From Nothopassalora personata (lineage: Eukaryota > Ascomycota > Dothideomycetes > Mycosphaerellales > Mycosphaerellaceae), in the NCBI GenBank assembly GCA_033816765.1, contig CM066292.1, positions 3,410,001 to 3,474,000 of the forward strand: a stretch of 64,000 bases of DNA. Direction: 5' to 3'. The translations under genes were made by a program, and so were the position numbers. Under the pieces are notes generated by a model. It saw only the letters and a program-made list of their open reading frames with translations. It had not been told where the DNA came from and did not search any database. Shown piece after piece: positions 1 to 10,443 of the stretch (its first letter is position 1; each line of letters begins with the position of its first letter).

Positions 1-1689
1 GAAGAAACCAGTAGCAGGACTGCATAAAAACACCTCTTTAGTTCTAAACCCTTCCTCTTTCTTTAACTAACATGGACCGGTAGAGGCTGTATAGTATGTT
101 CGGTACTACTGTCTCCTCTACCGGCTCCGCACTACCGCCTAGCGCCGCTAGCGCCGCCACCGCTAGAGCAAGCGTCTACCATTCACCGGCGCTGCCCTAG
201 CACTATTATTACTAGGTGTTTCTCGGACTCCTATTGGCCCATAGTAAAAGGACCGGAAACGCCCCTATTACTAGTAGCGGTGCAGCACATAAGCACCTAC
301 AACGGCGTAGCCAATTATAGGCGCCGAAACACTATTAACCTCGCTACTAGTAGCATTACCATCACTACCTCCGTTACCATATCACAACGATCGTTATAAC
401 ATTATCGATGCCTCCATTATCGTCCTTACCTTACTTAGAGACAGTATCTCCACCCGCTAGGCGTACAGCACCTATAGTACTACCGTCGCTAGGATCACCC
501 TTGCCCTAAGCAAAAAGATAAGGCCTTTATAAGCTATAAAGACCTTTTATTAGGTAAAAGAGTTCCCACTAGGACGTAGCTAAATAGTAATCTCTACCTA
601 AGGCAGGAAGCGGAGTTCTCTAAGACCGTGACCAAAGTTACATGTGCGCGGTTATTAGATAGTAGTAAGGCACCCCAATTGCCGAAGTAATAGCGTACTA
701 TAACACCTAGGATCTTAATCAAGAATAATAGAGCGGACATTAAAGCGGACGATAGGCCAAGCAATAAATTTAGTAGATATAATAACCCCTAGGACTCGAA
801 CCTACAACCTCACATGTCCGTTAAAATGCAGGGAGATAGCACGCCTTGCCGTTCAGTGCTATAAGAATAGCTTAGCCACCCCACCGGACAAGATTCACAT
901 CGTTTAGAACCTATTATATAGGTTAACTATAGTATAAGGGACTTAGTAAGATTATGAATAGGGATGTGAGGCTAGGACAATAGCCTTACCTAAAACGCTA
1001 ACTTAGCGCCCTACTATGCAGCTTACAATAGAGCTCTAACAAGCACGTAGTAACGAAGCCTAACGTTATGAGGTAGGTAGGTGGGGTAATAGGTAATAGA
1101 TAGGGTGCACGCGATTACATACGATTAGCTCATTCACCTACAAGCCGCACGAGCTAAGGGGGTGTGTTACGATCTAAGCGTGCACCGGCGCTATAGCCTA
1201 ATTAAACCTAAGGCAGCAGCCGCCAAGAATTAGGTGACATTGATTAGTCACCTACAGCCTTTTCACAAGCAGCCCCTTCAATTCTAGCTTAGACACATGC
1301 AATCTACTATCTACTTTTGAAACACCTTTATGAGCCCATTTCATGACGTCTAACCACTTGTAACGTGATATTAGGCCCTTAGGTTAGGTAAGATCACTTT
1401 CCTGCCTTCTCTATAAGAAGGACTATCTCATTAAGGACTGCCCTAGTCTCTCTAAGGCAAAGAAGGTCCTTAGATTACTATCCTCCTAGAATGTAATATA
1501 TGTTAAGAAGAGAAGATCTCTACTACTATCTTTAAGAAGAACACTAAGAGAGAAGTCCTCTATAGAGGAACTTAAGAGAATAGTAAAGAAACTTAGCTCT
1601 AACATGCTGTTACTCTAGAAAAACTAGGCCTAGTCTCCTTCCTCTAAAACAAGGAAGACTAGGAAAGGTTTCTCTACCTAAGAGCCACC
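1..1689. other. RIP-mutated repeat DNA without a recognisable gene
   Basis: No reading frame in this stretch could be tied to a protein family. The sequence is rich in TpA, CTA and TAG, which is the look of DNA in which CpA and TpG have been changed to TpA (RIP). CpG-rich patches such as 130-180 survive. It probably holds the decayed left end of the Copia relic that becomes readable near 1690, but no LTR could be matched to the right side. A tRNA-like segment lies at 785-885. Confidence 0.6.
785..885 (-). other. tRNA-like relic with pol III boxes
   Basis: Read on the minus strand, 792-802 is GGTTCGAGTCC, a full match to the B-box/T-loop consensus. TGGCTAAGCT, close to an A box, lies about 70 bases upstream at roughly 870-880. 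The spacing would suit a class II tRNA (Leu or Ser) or a tRNA-derived SINE. The T stem is only partly paired and I could not form a 7-bp acceptor stem, so this is not a working tRNA by eye. The neighbourhood is RIP-mutated, which may have broken the stems. Confidence 0.3.
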
Positions 1690-1729
1690 TAACTTATGCA
1701 ACTCATCCTAGAAGACAATGTCTAATAAT

Positions 1730-3360
1730 AATAAGTATAATAAAGTAGCTCACTTAACTATAGAAGTCTAAGGTAAGTTCCCCTCATTAGAGTAGTTACT
1801 TAATTCTTATGCTTTATCCTATATAACTAACTAGAGCTACCTCTTTAGATCTATAACTCCCTTAATAAAGAAGAAATGGATCAAAGTAAGAGGTAGGCAT
1901 TTGTTAGCTACTTATATTAGGACTATAGAGATAAGTAGGAGATCTAGTAGGAAAGTTGTTTTAGAAGATGTTCTACTTATACCTAAGCTAGGAGTAAACC
2001 TAGTTTCTTAGAACTAGTTTAGCAAGTAGTTTAGTGTCTAACCTCCTTCATTTTCTCTTGTATCCCCCTCTAGCCAAACTGTTGTCTAGACAAGGCTTAT
2101 TAGGGGGGTTCTATTTATTAATAAGATTTCTCCTCTACTGTAAGAAAAGGCACATTACTTATTATGTGCACTACTAATAGAGAATGCCTTTATAACTGCT
2201 AAATTAGAGACTAACCTGAAACAGTAGGAGCTTTAGTATAGAAGATTTGCACACTTTAGGAAGAACTTGCTCTAGAATCTTTATAAGGTAATAGACTTAA
2301 AAGAACCTATTCCTGTTCCTAGGGATAGCTTCCACTAGTATAGAGTATGTTTAATAGCAAAGATAAAGAAGTATAAAGGTAAAGTTACTAAGAGAAGACC
2401 TAAAAGACTTGCCCTTATATCTATTGATATATGTAGTCTACTACTAATATTAAGGCTAGGGTTCAAATACTAGCTTAAGATTATTAACAACTTCTCTAGA
2501 AAGAAGTAGACCTGTCCTCTTAAGAAAAGAGAAGATGCTCTAGTTACTCTCTAGAACTAGAAGATTAAGGTAGAGAGGAAATTATTAGTATAGTTAAAAG
2601 CAGTTAGGCTTAATAATGTAAGGGAACTTATTGTATTAGTTAAGCAGTAGGAGAAGGATTTAGGAATTGGGCTAGAGCATACTAAGGCATACAACTCGCT
2701 CTAAAATAGACTAGTTGAAAGGTTAATACAAACCTTAGAAGACTCTATAAGGGCAATGCTTAAAGAGGCTAAGATGCTAATTAAATTCCAGCCTAAAGCA
2801 CTAGAAGCCTAAACCTACATAAGGAACAAACTACTAAATAGTCTAGACTATAATAGGTTTAAGGTTTTACTAGATAAAGCCTTTAATAGTATTAAGCCAA
2901 CTATTAACTATTTAAAGGTTTAGGGATGTAAAGCTATTGTCTATATAGACACAAGATCCTAGCCTTAATAGGCAAGAAGTGATAAACTAATAAATAGAGG
3001 TAAAGAAGCAGTGTTTATTAGATACGTTAAAAACACAACTAAGGCCTAGCTCTTTTAGGAACTAGACATAAAAGCTGTTAAACAACATACACATATAGAC
3101 TTCTTTAAGGACTAACCTAGAGGTAATATAGATCTTAATGTTACAAAATTGAATCTATTAAGCAATGCACTAGCTAGGAGACCCTTAGGAAGGCTAAGGA
3201 AGGACATATCCTTAGAGCAACCTGTTTACCATTTAATTATTTAGAGCCTAGTAACAGCCTAACTAAGAAAGCTATTTATGCAACTTCCCTAGCCTCTAAA
3301 GAATGTAGGGGAATTTTAGAAAATTAATAAGCTAATTGAGATAAGCTTACTAGATCCCTA
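1730..3360 (+). pseudogene. Copia pol, protease and integrase part (RIP-inactivated)
   Basis: Conceptual reading shows a Copia-type GAG-pre-integrase region (a stretch reading VLLIPKLGVNLVS near 1975-2010) followed by an integrase core; the segment around 2675-2720 reads HTKAYNSL then RLVER, as in Copia integrases. Many codons are TAG or TAA. No intact frame longer than a few dozen codons remains. The reading frame stops abruptly at the target site of the nested LTR element and resumes after it. Confidence 0.75.
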
Positions 3361-3366
3361 GGAAAA

Positions 3367-3527
3367 TGTCACGGTTTACCTTTGCACAGACGCACTTCGG
3401 TGTCACGTGACCTCGGGCCCGATCTTATCACGCGCTTCTCGCGACTTCTTACTTCTCTTCTTCGTAGAACTTACTCGATACTAAGGCTAATACACGTTTG
3501 CGCCCTGTTGCTGTCTTGTCCGTGTCA
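3367..3527 (+). repeat. 5' LTR of the nested short LTR element
   Basis: 161 bp, starts TGTCACGG and ends CCGTGTCA with a short terminal inversion (TGTCACGG/CCGTGTCA); appears identical to 4493-4653. Contains a palindromic GTCACGTGAC core at about 3402-3411, the kind of CACGTG site bound by bHLH factors. The bases just inside (TTAAGTTCTACCGCGC, from 3528) occupy the primer-binding-site position. Confidence 0.9.
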
Positions 3528-3609
3528 TTAAGTTCTACCGCGCTCGATCGCCGCAAGCGATCACCCCGACCACGTGTGCACAGAAACGCGCGTGCGACAC
3601 CGAGTCCGA

Positions 3610-3909
3610 ATGGCCGCAAACCAGACGACACTCGGAGCAGACGAATCCTAATTCATTCCCAACCTGAACCTTAACCTACTCACGAAGAAGTTCCTCCGCG
3701 ACGCGCGCCAACGACAGAACGGCACACTAACCGAAGGACAACGTGAGGTGGAAGACGAGTCAGAGTGGAATCCGGATTTCGACGACACCCAGGGTGTAGA
3801 ACGACTGCGCAAGATGGCGCAAGAGACACAAGACGAGACTCAGGGCCGAGATGGTGCTGAGCAGGCTCGTCAGCAAGAGGAGCACCGGCGGAGCGCAGAT
3901 ACAACTTGA
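3610..3909 (+). pseudogene. Broken short reading frame inside the nested LTR element
   Basis: A plus-strand frame of 99 codons starts at an ATG (3610) and runs to TGA (3907-3909) in the first tandem repeat, with one in-frame TAA at 3649-3651 where CAA would restore Gln. The product is hydrophilic and rich in Gln, Glu and Arg, perhaps the N-terminus of a gag. No domain is recognised. Because the natural stop lies in the 79-bp repeat array, the frame is probably a truncated remnant of a longer parental gag. Confidence 0.45.
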
Positions 3910-4367
3910 GGCAAGCTGAGGCTTGATATACAGTTGGTGGACACAAGGCACACTGCGGTGTGATACTGTCTTCGCAGATACAACTTGAGGCAAGCTGAGG
4001 CTTGATATACAGTTGGTGGACACAAGGCACACTGCGGTGTGATACTGTCTTCGCAGATACAACTTGAGGCAAGCTGAGGCTTGATATACAGTTGGTGGAC
4101 ACAAGGCACACTGCGGTGTGATACTGTCTTCGCAGATACAACTTGAGGCAAGCTGAGGCTTGATATACAGTTGGTGGACACAAGGCACACTGCGGTGTGA
4201 TACTGTCTTCGCAGATACAACTTGAGGCAAGCTGAGGCTTGATATACAGTTGGTGGACACAAGGCACACTGCGGTGTGATACTGTCTTCGCAGATACAAC
4301 TTGAGGCAAGCTGAGGCTTGATATACAGTTGGTGGACACAAGGCACACTGCGGTGTGATACTGTCTT
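3894..4367. repeat. Six tandem copies of a 79-bp unit
   Basis: Six head-to-tail copies start at 3894, 3973, 4052, 4131, 4210 and 4289 and look identical; a three-base start of a seventh (CGC) follows. Each unit holds two small perfect hairpins, CAAGC-TGAG-GCTTG and CACAC-TGCG-GTGTG. As 79 is one more than a multiple of three and the unit has no stop in any minus-strand frame, the array is open in all three minus frames, which I take as a by-product rather than a gene. Confidence 0.97.
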
Positions 4368-4492
4368 CGCTTAAGGCTTGCTGCGGCAAGATATACATTG
4401 GATTGGATTGAATTGGGTAATGGCGATGGATATACCCCATTGCGATTGATTCACGCGTACGAGGGCGTACGGCGGTTTGAGAGGGGGGGTGG

Positions 4493-4653
4493 TGTCACGG
4501 TTTACCTTTGCACAGACGCACTTCGGTGTCACGTGACCTCGGGCCCGATCTTATCACGCGCTTCTCGCGACTTCTTACTTCTCTTCTTCGTAGAACTTAC
4601 TCGATACTAAGGCTAATACACGTTTGCGCCCTGTTGCTGTCTTGTCCGTGTCA
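4493..4653 (+). repeat. 3' LTR of the nested short LTR element
   Basis: 161-bp partner of the left LTR with no difference seen. It is preceded directly by the purine run GAGGGGGGGTGG (polypurine tract, 4481-4492) and followed by the second copy of the GAAAA target duplication. Confidence 0.9.
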
Positions 4654-6665
4654 GAAAAGGATGTTACTAGGACATAAGTAACTACTCTTAGATCATCCCT
4701 TAGTAAGAGGAGGGCTAACTATAATGTTAAGGGCTATAAATAGAAACAGAAAGCCCTAAGATCTATAGTCCCTAAACCTAAACTAGCTACTAAAGTAGGA
4801 GAAGCAATAGACCTCTTAGAGAACCTTACTGCTTACTACTAAGCTTTCTTTGCAGCTATGCAATTAGTAGATGATTTAGTACCATGGGATAGTGAATTCC
4901 TAGAAGAAGTTAAGGAGATAGCCTTTATAGCAACTATAGAAGTTATTACATACAAGCAAGAGATCCCAATTCCAAAGTCCTATAAGGATGCTGTAAATAA
5001 CAAGAAATAGGGACACCTTTAGAAGGAAGCAATCTAGAAGGAGCTAGATGCTCTATAGAGTAACAACACCTAGGAGAATGCTGTTCTACTAAAAGGAGCA
5101 AACTTGGTTACGTTAAGATAGGTCTTTAATGTTAAAAGAAGCATTAGTAGAGCCATTGAAAAGTTTAAGGCTAGGCTAGTTATAAGGGGCTTTTTATAGA
5201 AGTTTAGTATTAACTTTATAGAGACATTTGCGCCTACAGTTAGATAGGACACCCTTAGGGTATTTATAGCTATTGTGTGCAAGAAGGATCTCTATCTTCA
5301 CTAAGTAGATGTGAACAATGCGTTTATAGAAAGCACCCTCTATAAAGACATCTTTATGTTACTACTACTAGGAGTTAAGCTTCTACTAAACATAGTGTTT
5401 AAGATCCTTAAAAGCTTATATAGACTTAAGCAAGTAGCTAGAGATTGGAATTAACTCTATATATTAAAGCTTAGAGAGATTGGATTCACATAGTTAGAGG
5501 TGGATATATGCCTACTTATTTATAAGGAAAAAGAGATTATAATTCTTACATATATAGATAACATTCCAATTGCTACACTAAAGTTAACGGATGTTCTCTA
5601 GTTTAAAAGAGAACTTAGTAAAGTCTTTAAGATTAAAGATCTTAGTAAACCTAAAAAGATCCTTAGCATAAGAGTTATAAGGGACAGGAGGAGAGGAATC
5701 CTAAAACTTAACTAGGGACACTTTATTAGGGACAACCTTACTAAGATAGGGATAAACTATAAGAAGGCAGCACCTACACACTTACCTATAGACAGCTATA
5801 AGGCTCTTAAACCTTTAAGCCACATAGATAAGAGGTGTAACAAGGCAGAGTACTAGAGTATTAATAGTACATAGATATAGCTAGTAACAATTACAAGGCT
5901 AGACATTGCTTTTACCCTAGGAAGGATAAGCTCATTTATAAGTGACCTATCCGCCTACTACATAAAGGCTTTAAAGAAGATTATAAGATATCTAAGGTCA
6001 TATCCTAATCTTAGCCTTGTCTTCTCTAGGCATAGAGAAGGATGCCTAGTTAGATACTATAACTCTAATTATGCAATAGACAAAGTAGACAGAGTCTCTA
6101 TCCTTAGGTATATCTTCTTTCTCTATAGGGCACTAGTCTCCTAGATAAGTAAGAAGCAAAAGTCTATAGTAACATCCACAATAGAAGCTAAATACATAGC
6201 TATAAATGCATGTGTAAAGCAATCCTAATTCCTAGCTTTACTGCTAAGGGAGATAGACTGTCTAGAGTTAGTAGGAGACTATTCCTATTAACTAAGGATT
6301 ACTAGAAACTAGGAGACTGTGTTAAGCTTAAGACTAGTCTAATTAAGAGGTGACAACTAAGCTGCCCTCACCCTAGTAAGGGATGTACATGTTTATAATA
6401 AGTTAAAGCACATTAACATTGCCTACAATGCTGTTAGGAAACTTTAGTAGAGAAGGCTTATTACTGTTAAGTACACCCTAACATCTAAGATAGTTATAGA
6501 TAGGTTCATAAAGCTAAAGACTAGTCCACACTTCTAGAGGTTTGTAAGCTAGCTTAACCTATTATAGAGATCTAAATACTACTAATAGGAGAAGAGTAGA
6601 CTATAACCTCCTATATAAGATAAGTAGGAGTATTAAGATGTAGCATCTTAGGGGGAGCTAACAGT
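4654..6665 (+). pseudogene. Copia pol, reverse transcriptase and RNase H part (RIP-inactivated)
   Basis: Reads as a Copia reverse transcriptase with numerous TAG/TAA stops. The first catalytic block reads VDVNNAFIES near 5305-5335. The YVDD box at 5551-5562 reads YIDN, so the second Asp is Asn (GAC to AAC). A SLYRLKQVARDWN-like block lies near 5411-5450. The RNase H part carries a STIEAKYIAI block near 6175-6205. The frame continues from the integrase part left of the nested element. Non-functional. Confidence 0.8.
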
Positions 6666-6680
6666 TAGGTTATAATCTAA

Positions 6681-8230
6681 TAGCCTAAGGCATCTACGAT
6701 AACTTAGCTTATCGGAAGACACCTTCTCTCCCCTTTAGCTTAGATAGACATCTAACACAATCAACACATTAGTTCCTAATATATTGCTGCATGCCCTATA
6801 GCTATTAGCTAGTTGAAGATTAATCTCTTACTCCACTCCGCTACTAACCACGTATCCTATTAGGTCTTAACTTAATAGGACGCGTACTATAGCTAAGCTA
6901 GCGAATGTTACGTAACTGCTTATCTCTAAGCTTAACTAACGGCATAATCTAGATGGTAATGCGGTCTATAAGAACACTATATATATAGAAGATTATGCTC
7001 TTACTAAACCTAGTCCGCGCGATTAATAGAGTGTCTCCGCTACTAAAGATTAGACGCCGTAACAAACGGACCTACTAATAATATAGTTCGAATCTATATA
7101 AGTTATATAGACAATTGTAGATAATACGCTACTAGATGTTAACGTAGCACTCGGCTCGAGCCTTATCTATAGCCTCCTTTAGACGCTCTCGGGGATATCG
7201 GTATCGAATAGTATAGAGACGAGAGGCTAAGGATGTCGTCGTATCTAGCGTATACGGCTTTAGGCGTTTCGCCTTCGCCCGCTTACCTCTCCTATCAGCT
7301 TTTCTAGATGACCTATTCGCTACTAGAGGCATGTTCGAAGCGTGCTAAAGCGTGCTAAAGCGTACTAAAGCGTATGTAATCGTGTGCAATCGTCGCGGAG
7401 AGAGCGTAGACGGCCTTTAAGCTACGAAGATAGATACCTAGCGACACTAGCCGGTAGAGACTACTTTATGCACCGCCTACTATAAACAACGCGTTATATA
7501 GCACCTAGCGCTACGCTCTTATTAGCTAAACGGTGCAAAAGGGTACTAACCCGTTAAGACCCGTATAGATAGTAGTAAATAGAGTGTCGAAAACACGGCG
7601 TATACTACGCTCTACGACGATATAGCTACACTAGTACGACTACGATGCGTACAATTACCTAAGAGGGTGTAGGTGTAGTATACGACACGATAGGCAATTG
7701 CGCGCTATATAATAGACTTAATAGGTGTATATTCGACTTATTTCGGGTCTTAACGCGCTAACTCGCTATAGTACAGGGCTTTTACTATAGGCAAATCTTG
7801 CTTATTTACCCTCGCGCATCGAACAAAAGTAGTTGTAGAGGTGTAGCGTGCTCTACTCGGCCGGTAGACGATATTCGATCGAGGTAGGCGATATTAGATT
7901 TTACATTCGAGGATGTACTTCGTATATAACGCGCTGCCGTATAATCTCGATGTTAATGCCCTTATAATCTCTGCTATCGGCGCTCTTATTTGAATCTGTA
8001 GGAGCTCGTTCGGAGGTAGTAGTAAGTTACTATCGCGTCGTGAAATCTAGTAGTAAGGCTGTATTAAAATGAGGTACACTAAAACACGCCCTATTCGATC
8101 TTAGACGCTTCGCCAAGGCTCGCTGGGGCGGAATCACCCGATTGGCTGAACGGTGCTAAACCGTGCTAAACGGAGCTAAAGGGTGCCGAGCCGAGGAGAA
8201 GCGTCTGAGCTTGCTGAGGTAAAACAACCC
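6681..8230. other. RIP-mutated repeat remnants, no intact gene
   Basis: TpA-rich sequence with no recognisable protein except a 66-codon minus-strand frame at 7132-7332, very rich in Arg and Lys, which I cannot place in a family. Three exact or near-exact 10-bp units (CGTGCTAAAG twice, then CGTACTAAAG) lie at 7341-7370, and related GCTAAACGGTGCTAAAC-like motifs recur near 7530-7545 and 8150-8200. These may be subterminal repeats of a decayed DNA transposon. Composition becomes host-like near 8200. Confidence 0.5.
7341..7370. repeat. Three 10-bp tandem units
   Basis: CGTGCTAAAG, CGTGCTAAAG and CGTACTAAAG in a row; the third differs by a TpG-to-TpA change, as RIP would make. Similar GTGCTAAA motifs recur near 8150-8200 in direct orientation. 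Confidence 0.8.
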
Positions 8231-8674
8231 TGTGCTGCTGTTTCCTCGAGTCACGTGGGTCTCGCCATCAATATTGTCGTGCGCGGTGATACTGTACACT
8301 CCTTGTCACGATGAGATGTGGCTGGCGATGAGAGCGACCATCAGGCGGCTTGATAGACAATATTTGTGCTGGTGGGTGTGTGTGTGTGTGTGTTGGAACG
8401 ATGATCTTTGGGACGATCTTTTTGGCGGGGATGCCAGGGTTGGCCAATTGGTTGGGGCGTGTCTTTCACATGAATAACAAACAGCTCTGGTCCTTTCTCT
8501 GCGACCTGCCTGCCTGCCTGCCTGTCTGCCTATGTAGATTGCTCATCATTCCGCTCATTTAAACTTCTCGTCATCTCTGACTGTCTGACCCTACGTCATG
8601 CTGTATTCGTAGCCACATGCACATTTCGGAGCATTTCGCCTTGGCATTGGCGCGAGCGTGAGAGATCGATCACA
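8231..8674 (+). promoter_or_regulatory. Upstream region of the AMPK beta gene with simple repeats
   Basis: Host-like composition returns here. It contains a (GT)n microsatellite near 8376-8393 and a run of TGCC units near 8505-8530. The bases before the ATG (GATCGATCACA) are a plausible fungal start context. I see no clear TATA element and no gene. The stretch most likely holds the promoter and 5' untranslated region of the downstream gene. Confidence 0.4.
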
Positions 8675-10443
8675 ATGGGGAACAGCGAGAGCAAAGACCA
8701 CCAGGTCACGCCCAAATCGCCGGCGACTGCCTCGGCCGAACGAGAGCGGCGAGCAGGCACGATCCGCGCGAGTGAAGGGAAACACGGGCAGTATTCGCTG
8801 TCACACCAGCGCAAGGGCTACGGGGAACAGCCTACGGCCACACAGGTCGGCAACGCTTCCGCCTCCATCTCAACAGACCGAACCTACGCCCATGCGACTG
8901 TCTCGGCAAGTCCCAGCAACAAGCTCCACTCGCGGGCGCGATCGATAACCACTGCCACGCCCAGGCTCGCCGCGCAAGAGTTGTCGCTCAGCCAAAAGTC
9001 AGACAGCGCCGCCATGGGCAACAGCGATAGCAAGCCGCAGCATCCGCCGCCCTCCCGCTCCAACACCCTGCCACCGCATGCGACACCGCCCGCCAAGCGC
9101 ACTGCGACTCCAGACGTAGACTTGAAAGAGCAGCCAGCGCCAACACCGCAACAGGCGGAGCTGGTAGACGTGCCTCCGCCGCCGCAGGACGGAACAGCCG
9201 ATAGGGACGATGACTACATACCGACAGGGTACGCCGAGTCGCCCTACGCTCTGGGACCCGCCACCTTTAGTCGACCGCCTAGGTTGCCGTTGCCTATCGA
9301 GGAGGAGGTGCATGCACCTGGCTCGCCCATCATCTCGCCACAGGATCTTGAGGATGTGTCGAAGCTTGAGAGTGTGGATGTGGAGGAGGGACGGATACCT
9401 CGTAAGGCGAGCGTGCTGAGCTCCACTACCATCGACGATGATGACGTTGGTGATCACGACGCCTTTGTTGCAGAGCCAACACATTGGGGAGATGTGCGGG
9501 TTCCGACACTGTTGGAGTGGAATGGGCAAGGCGACAAGGTGTTCGTAACGGGCACGTTCTGCAATTGGGAGAAGAAGATGAAGCTGCATAGAGACAAGGA
9601 GAAGCAGAACTTCTCAGCCATCGTGCAGCTACCTCCAGGCACGCACCATGTCAAGTTTCTGGTGGATGGCGAGATGATGACCTCGAATCAGCTACCGACC
9701 ACTGTCGATTGGACGAACATCTTGGTCAATTACATTGAGATTGTGGCGCCCGTTCCGCCTGTCAAGGAGGGTGAGAAGCAGCAGCCACCCGCACCGGCAG
9801 TGCCAATGGCAATACCAGGAGCCGCTGTCACAACAGGTCAAGCAACGGGAACAGACGAGACTGCCGCAAGATTGGATCCGTACATGCCCGGGACAGAAGC
9901 GGATATACCTTCGACTCTGCAAGAAGCCGAAGGGCAGGGCGTACAAGTGGGATCTATACCAGGAGCCACTGCTGTTTCTGCCACGCCACGAGAAGATACC
10001 ACTCACACTACACAAGACCCACAAGCCACACCTGCGCCTCCCAAGCAGAAGCTGCCACGGCCGAGATATACTGATCAGATCCCAGAGTTCTTGATAGATC
10101 TTGACAACTACAACAACCCAGAAGACGAACGCTTCCAGCGTGCTCAGAAAGTGGCGAATACACTGCCGCAGCCTCCCAGCTTGCCGATGTTTCTGTCGAA
10201 GAGCATCTTGAATGGTGCAACGCCGCACAAGGACGATGCGAGTGTGCTGATCATGCCGAATCACACGGTGCTCAATCACTTGGCTACTAGTAGTATCAAG
10301 AGTGGAGTGCTGGCGACGAGTGGCACGACCAGGTATAAGCGGAAGGTATGACATTGATATTGCTGGAGAGCGGGGGAGATGATGCTAATTCGACACAGTT
10401 CCTGACAACCATCATGTATAAACCAACCTCAGACGATGGCTGA
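8675..10443 (+). CDS. GAL83: SNF1/AMPK kinase complex beta subunit (Gal83/Sip2 type)
   Basis: The regulatory beta subunit scaffolds the SNF1/AMPK catalytic and gamma subunits and links the kinase to glycogen and membranes. Exon 1 is 8675-10345; an intron at 10346-10398 (GTATGA...ACACAG, branch CTAAT at 10385) is followed by exon 2 to TGA at 10443, giving 571 aa. A carbohydrate-binding module (CBM48) spans about residues 270-355 (FVTGTFCNW, HHVKFLVDGEM). The C-terminal ASC domain spans about 465-571 (PEFLIDLDNY, PMFLSKSILNG, HTVLNHLATSSI) and needs exon 2 for its last strand (TTIMYKP). The protein starts MGNS, an N-myristoylation signal, and a second MGNS occurs at residue 114 in a strong start context. 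The middle is disordered and Pro-rich. Length fits filamentous-fungal homologues. The function call is strong; the true start is the open question. Confidence 0.93.
10346..10398 (+). other. Intron in the AMPK beta-subunit gene
   Basis: 53-bp intron with donor GTATGA, branch-like GCTAAT at 10384-10389 and acceptor CACAG. Without splicing the frame stops one codon later at 10349-10351 and loses the conserved last strand of the ASC domain; splicing restores it. Confidence 0.9.

Larger units (their letters stand above)
3367..4653 (+). mobile_element. Short non-autonomous LTR retrotransposon (TRIM-like) nested in Copia
   Basis: Two 161-bp direct repeats, 3367-3527 and 4493-4653, look identical by eye, begin TGTCACGG and end CCGTGTCA. 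They are flanked by a 5-bp target duplication GAAAA (3362-3366 and 4654-4658). A polypurine tract abuts the right LTR at 4480-4492. The interior is under 1 kb: a short broken reading frame (3610-3909) and six 79-bp tandem repeats, with no pol. Removing 3367-4658 rejoins the flanking Copia sequence. Identical LTRs and low RIP load mark it as younger than its host repeat. It must have been moved by enzymes of another element. Whether the parent is Gypsy or Copia is not visible. Confidence 0.9.
1690..6680 (+). mobile_element. Copia LTR retrotransposon relic, split by a nested element
   Basis: A plus-strand Ty1/Copia element can be followed through protease/integrase (to about 3360) and reverse transcriptase/RNase H (from 4654). 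The order PR-IN-RT-RH is diagnostic of Copia. Its coding frame is studded with TAG and TAA at positions where the family has Gln or Trp, a RIP pattern. The nested element at 3367-4653 divides it. A run of G at 6651-6656 (AGGGGGAG) could be the polypurine tract, but I could not match a 3' LTR after it to a 5' LTR, so the outer limits are approximate. The element must be inactive. Confidence 0.85.

Noticed and set aside
3680..4440. Three long overlapping minus-strand reading frames (158-226 codons) with Cys-containing repeated peptides
   Set aside because: All three are the same 79-bp tandem unit read in successive frames; the unit simply lacks stops on that strand. No start context or other support.
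6651..6900. 3' LTR of the first Copia relic
   Set aside because: A polypurine-like run is present, but no matching 5' LTR was found to the left, so I do not mark LTR limits.
8884..10354. Several minus-strand frames up to 220 codons opposite the AMPK beta gene
   Set aside because: Antisense to a well-supported coding exon with clear domains; a by-product of its base composition.
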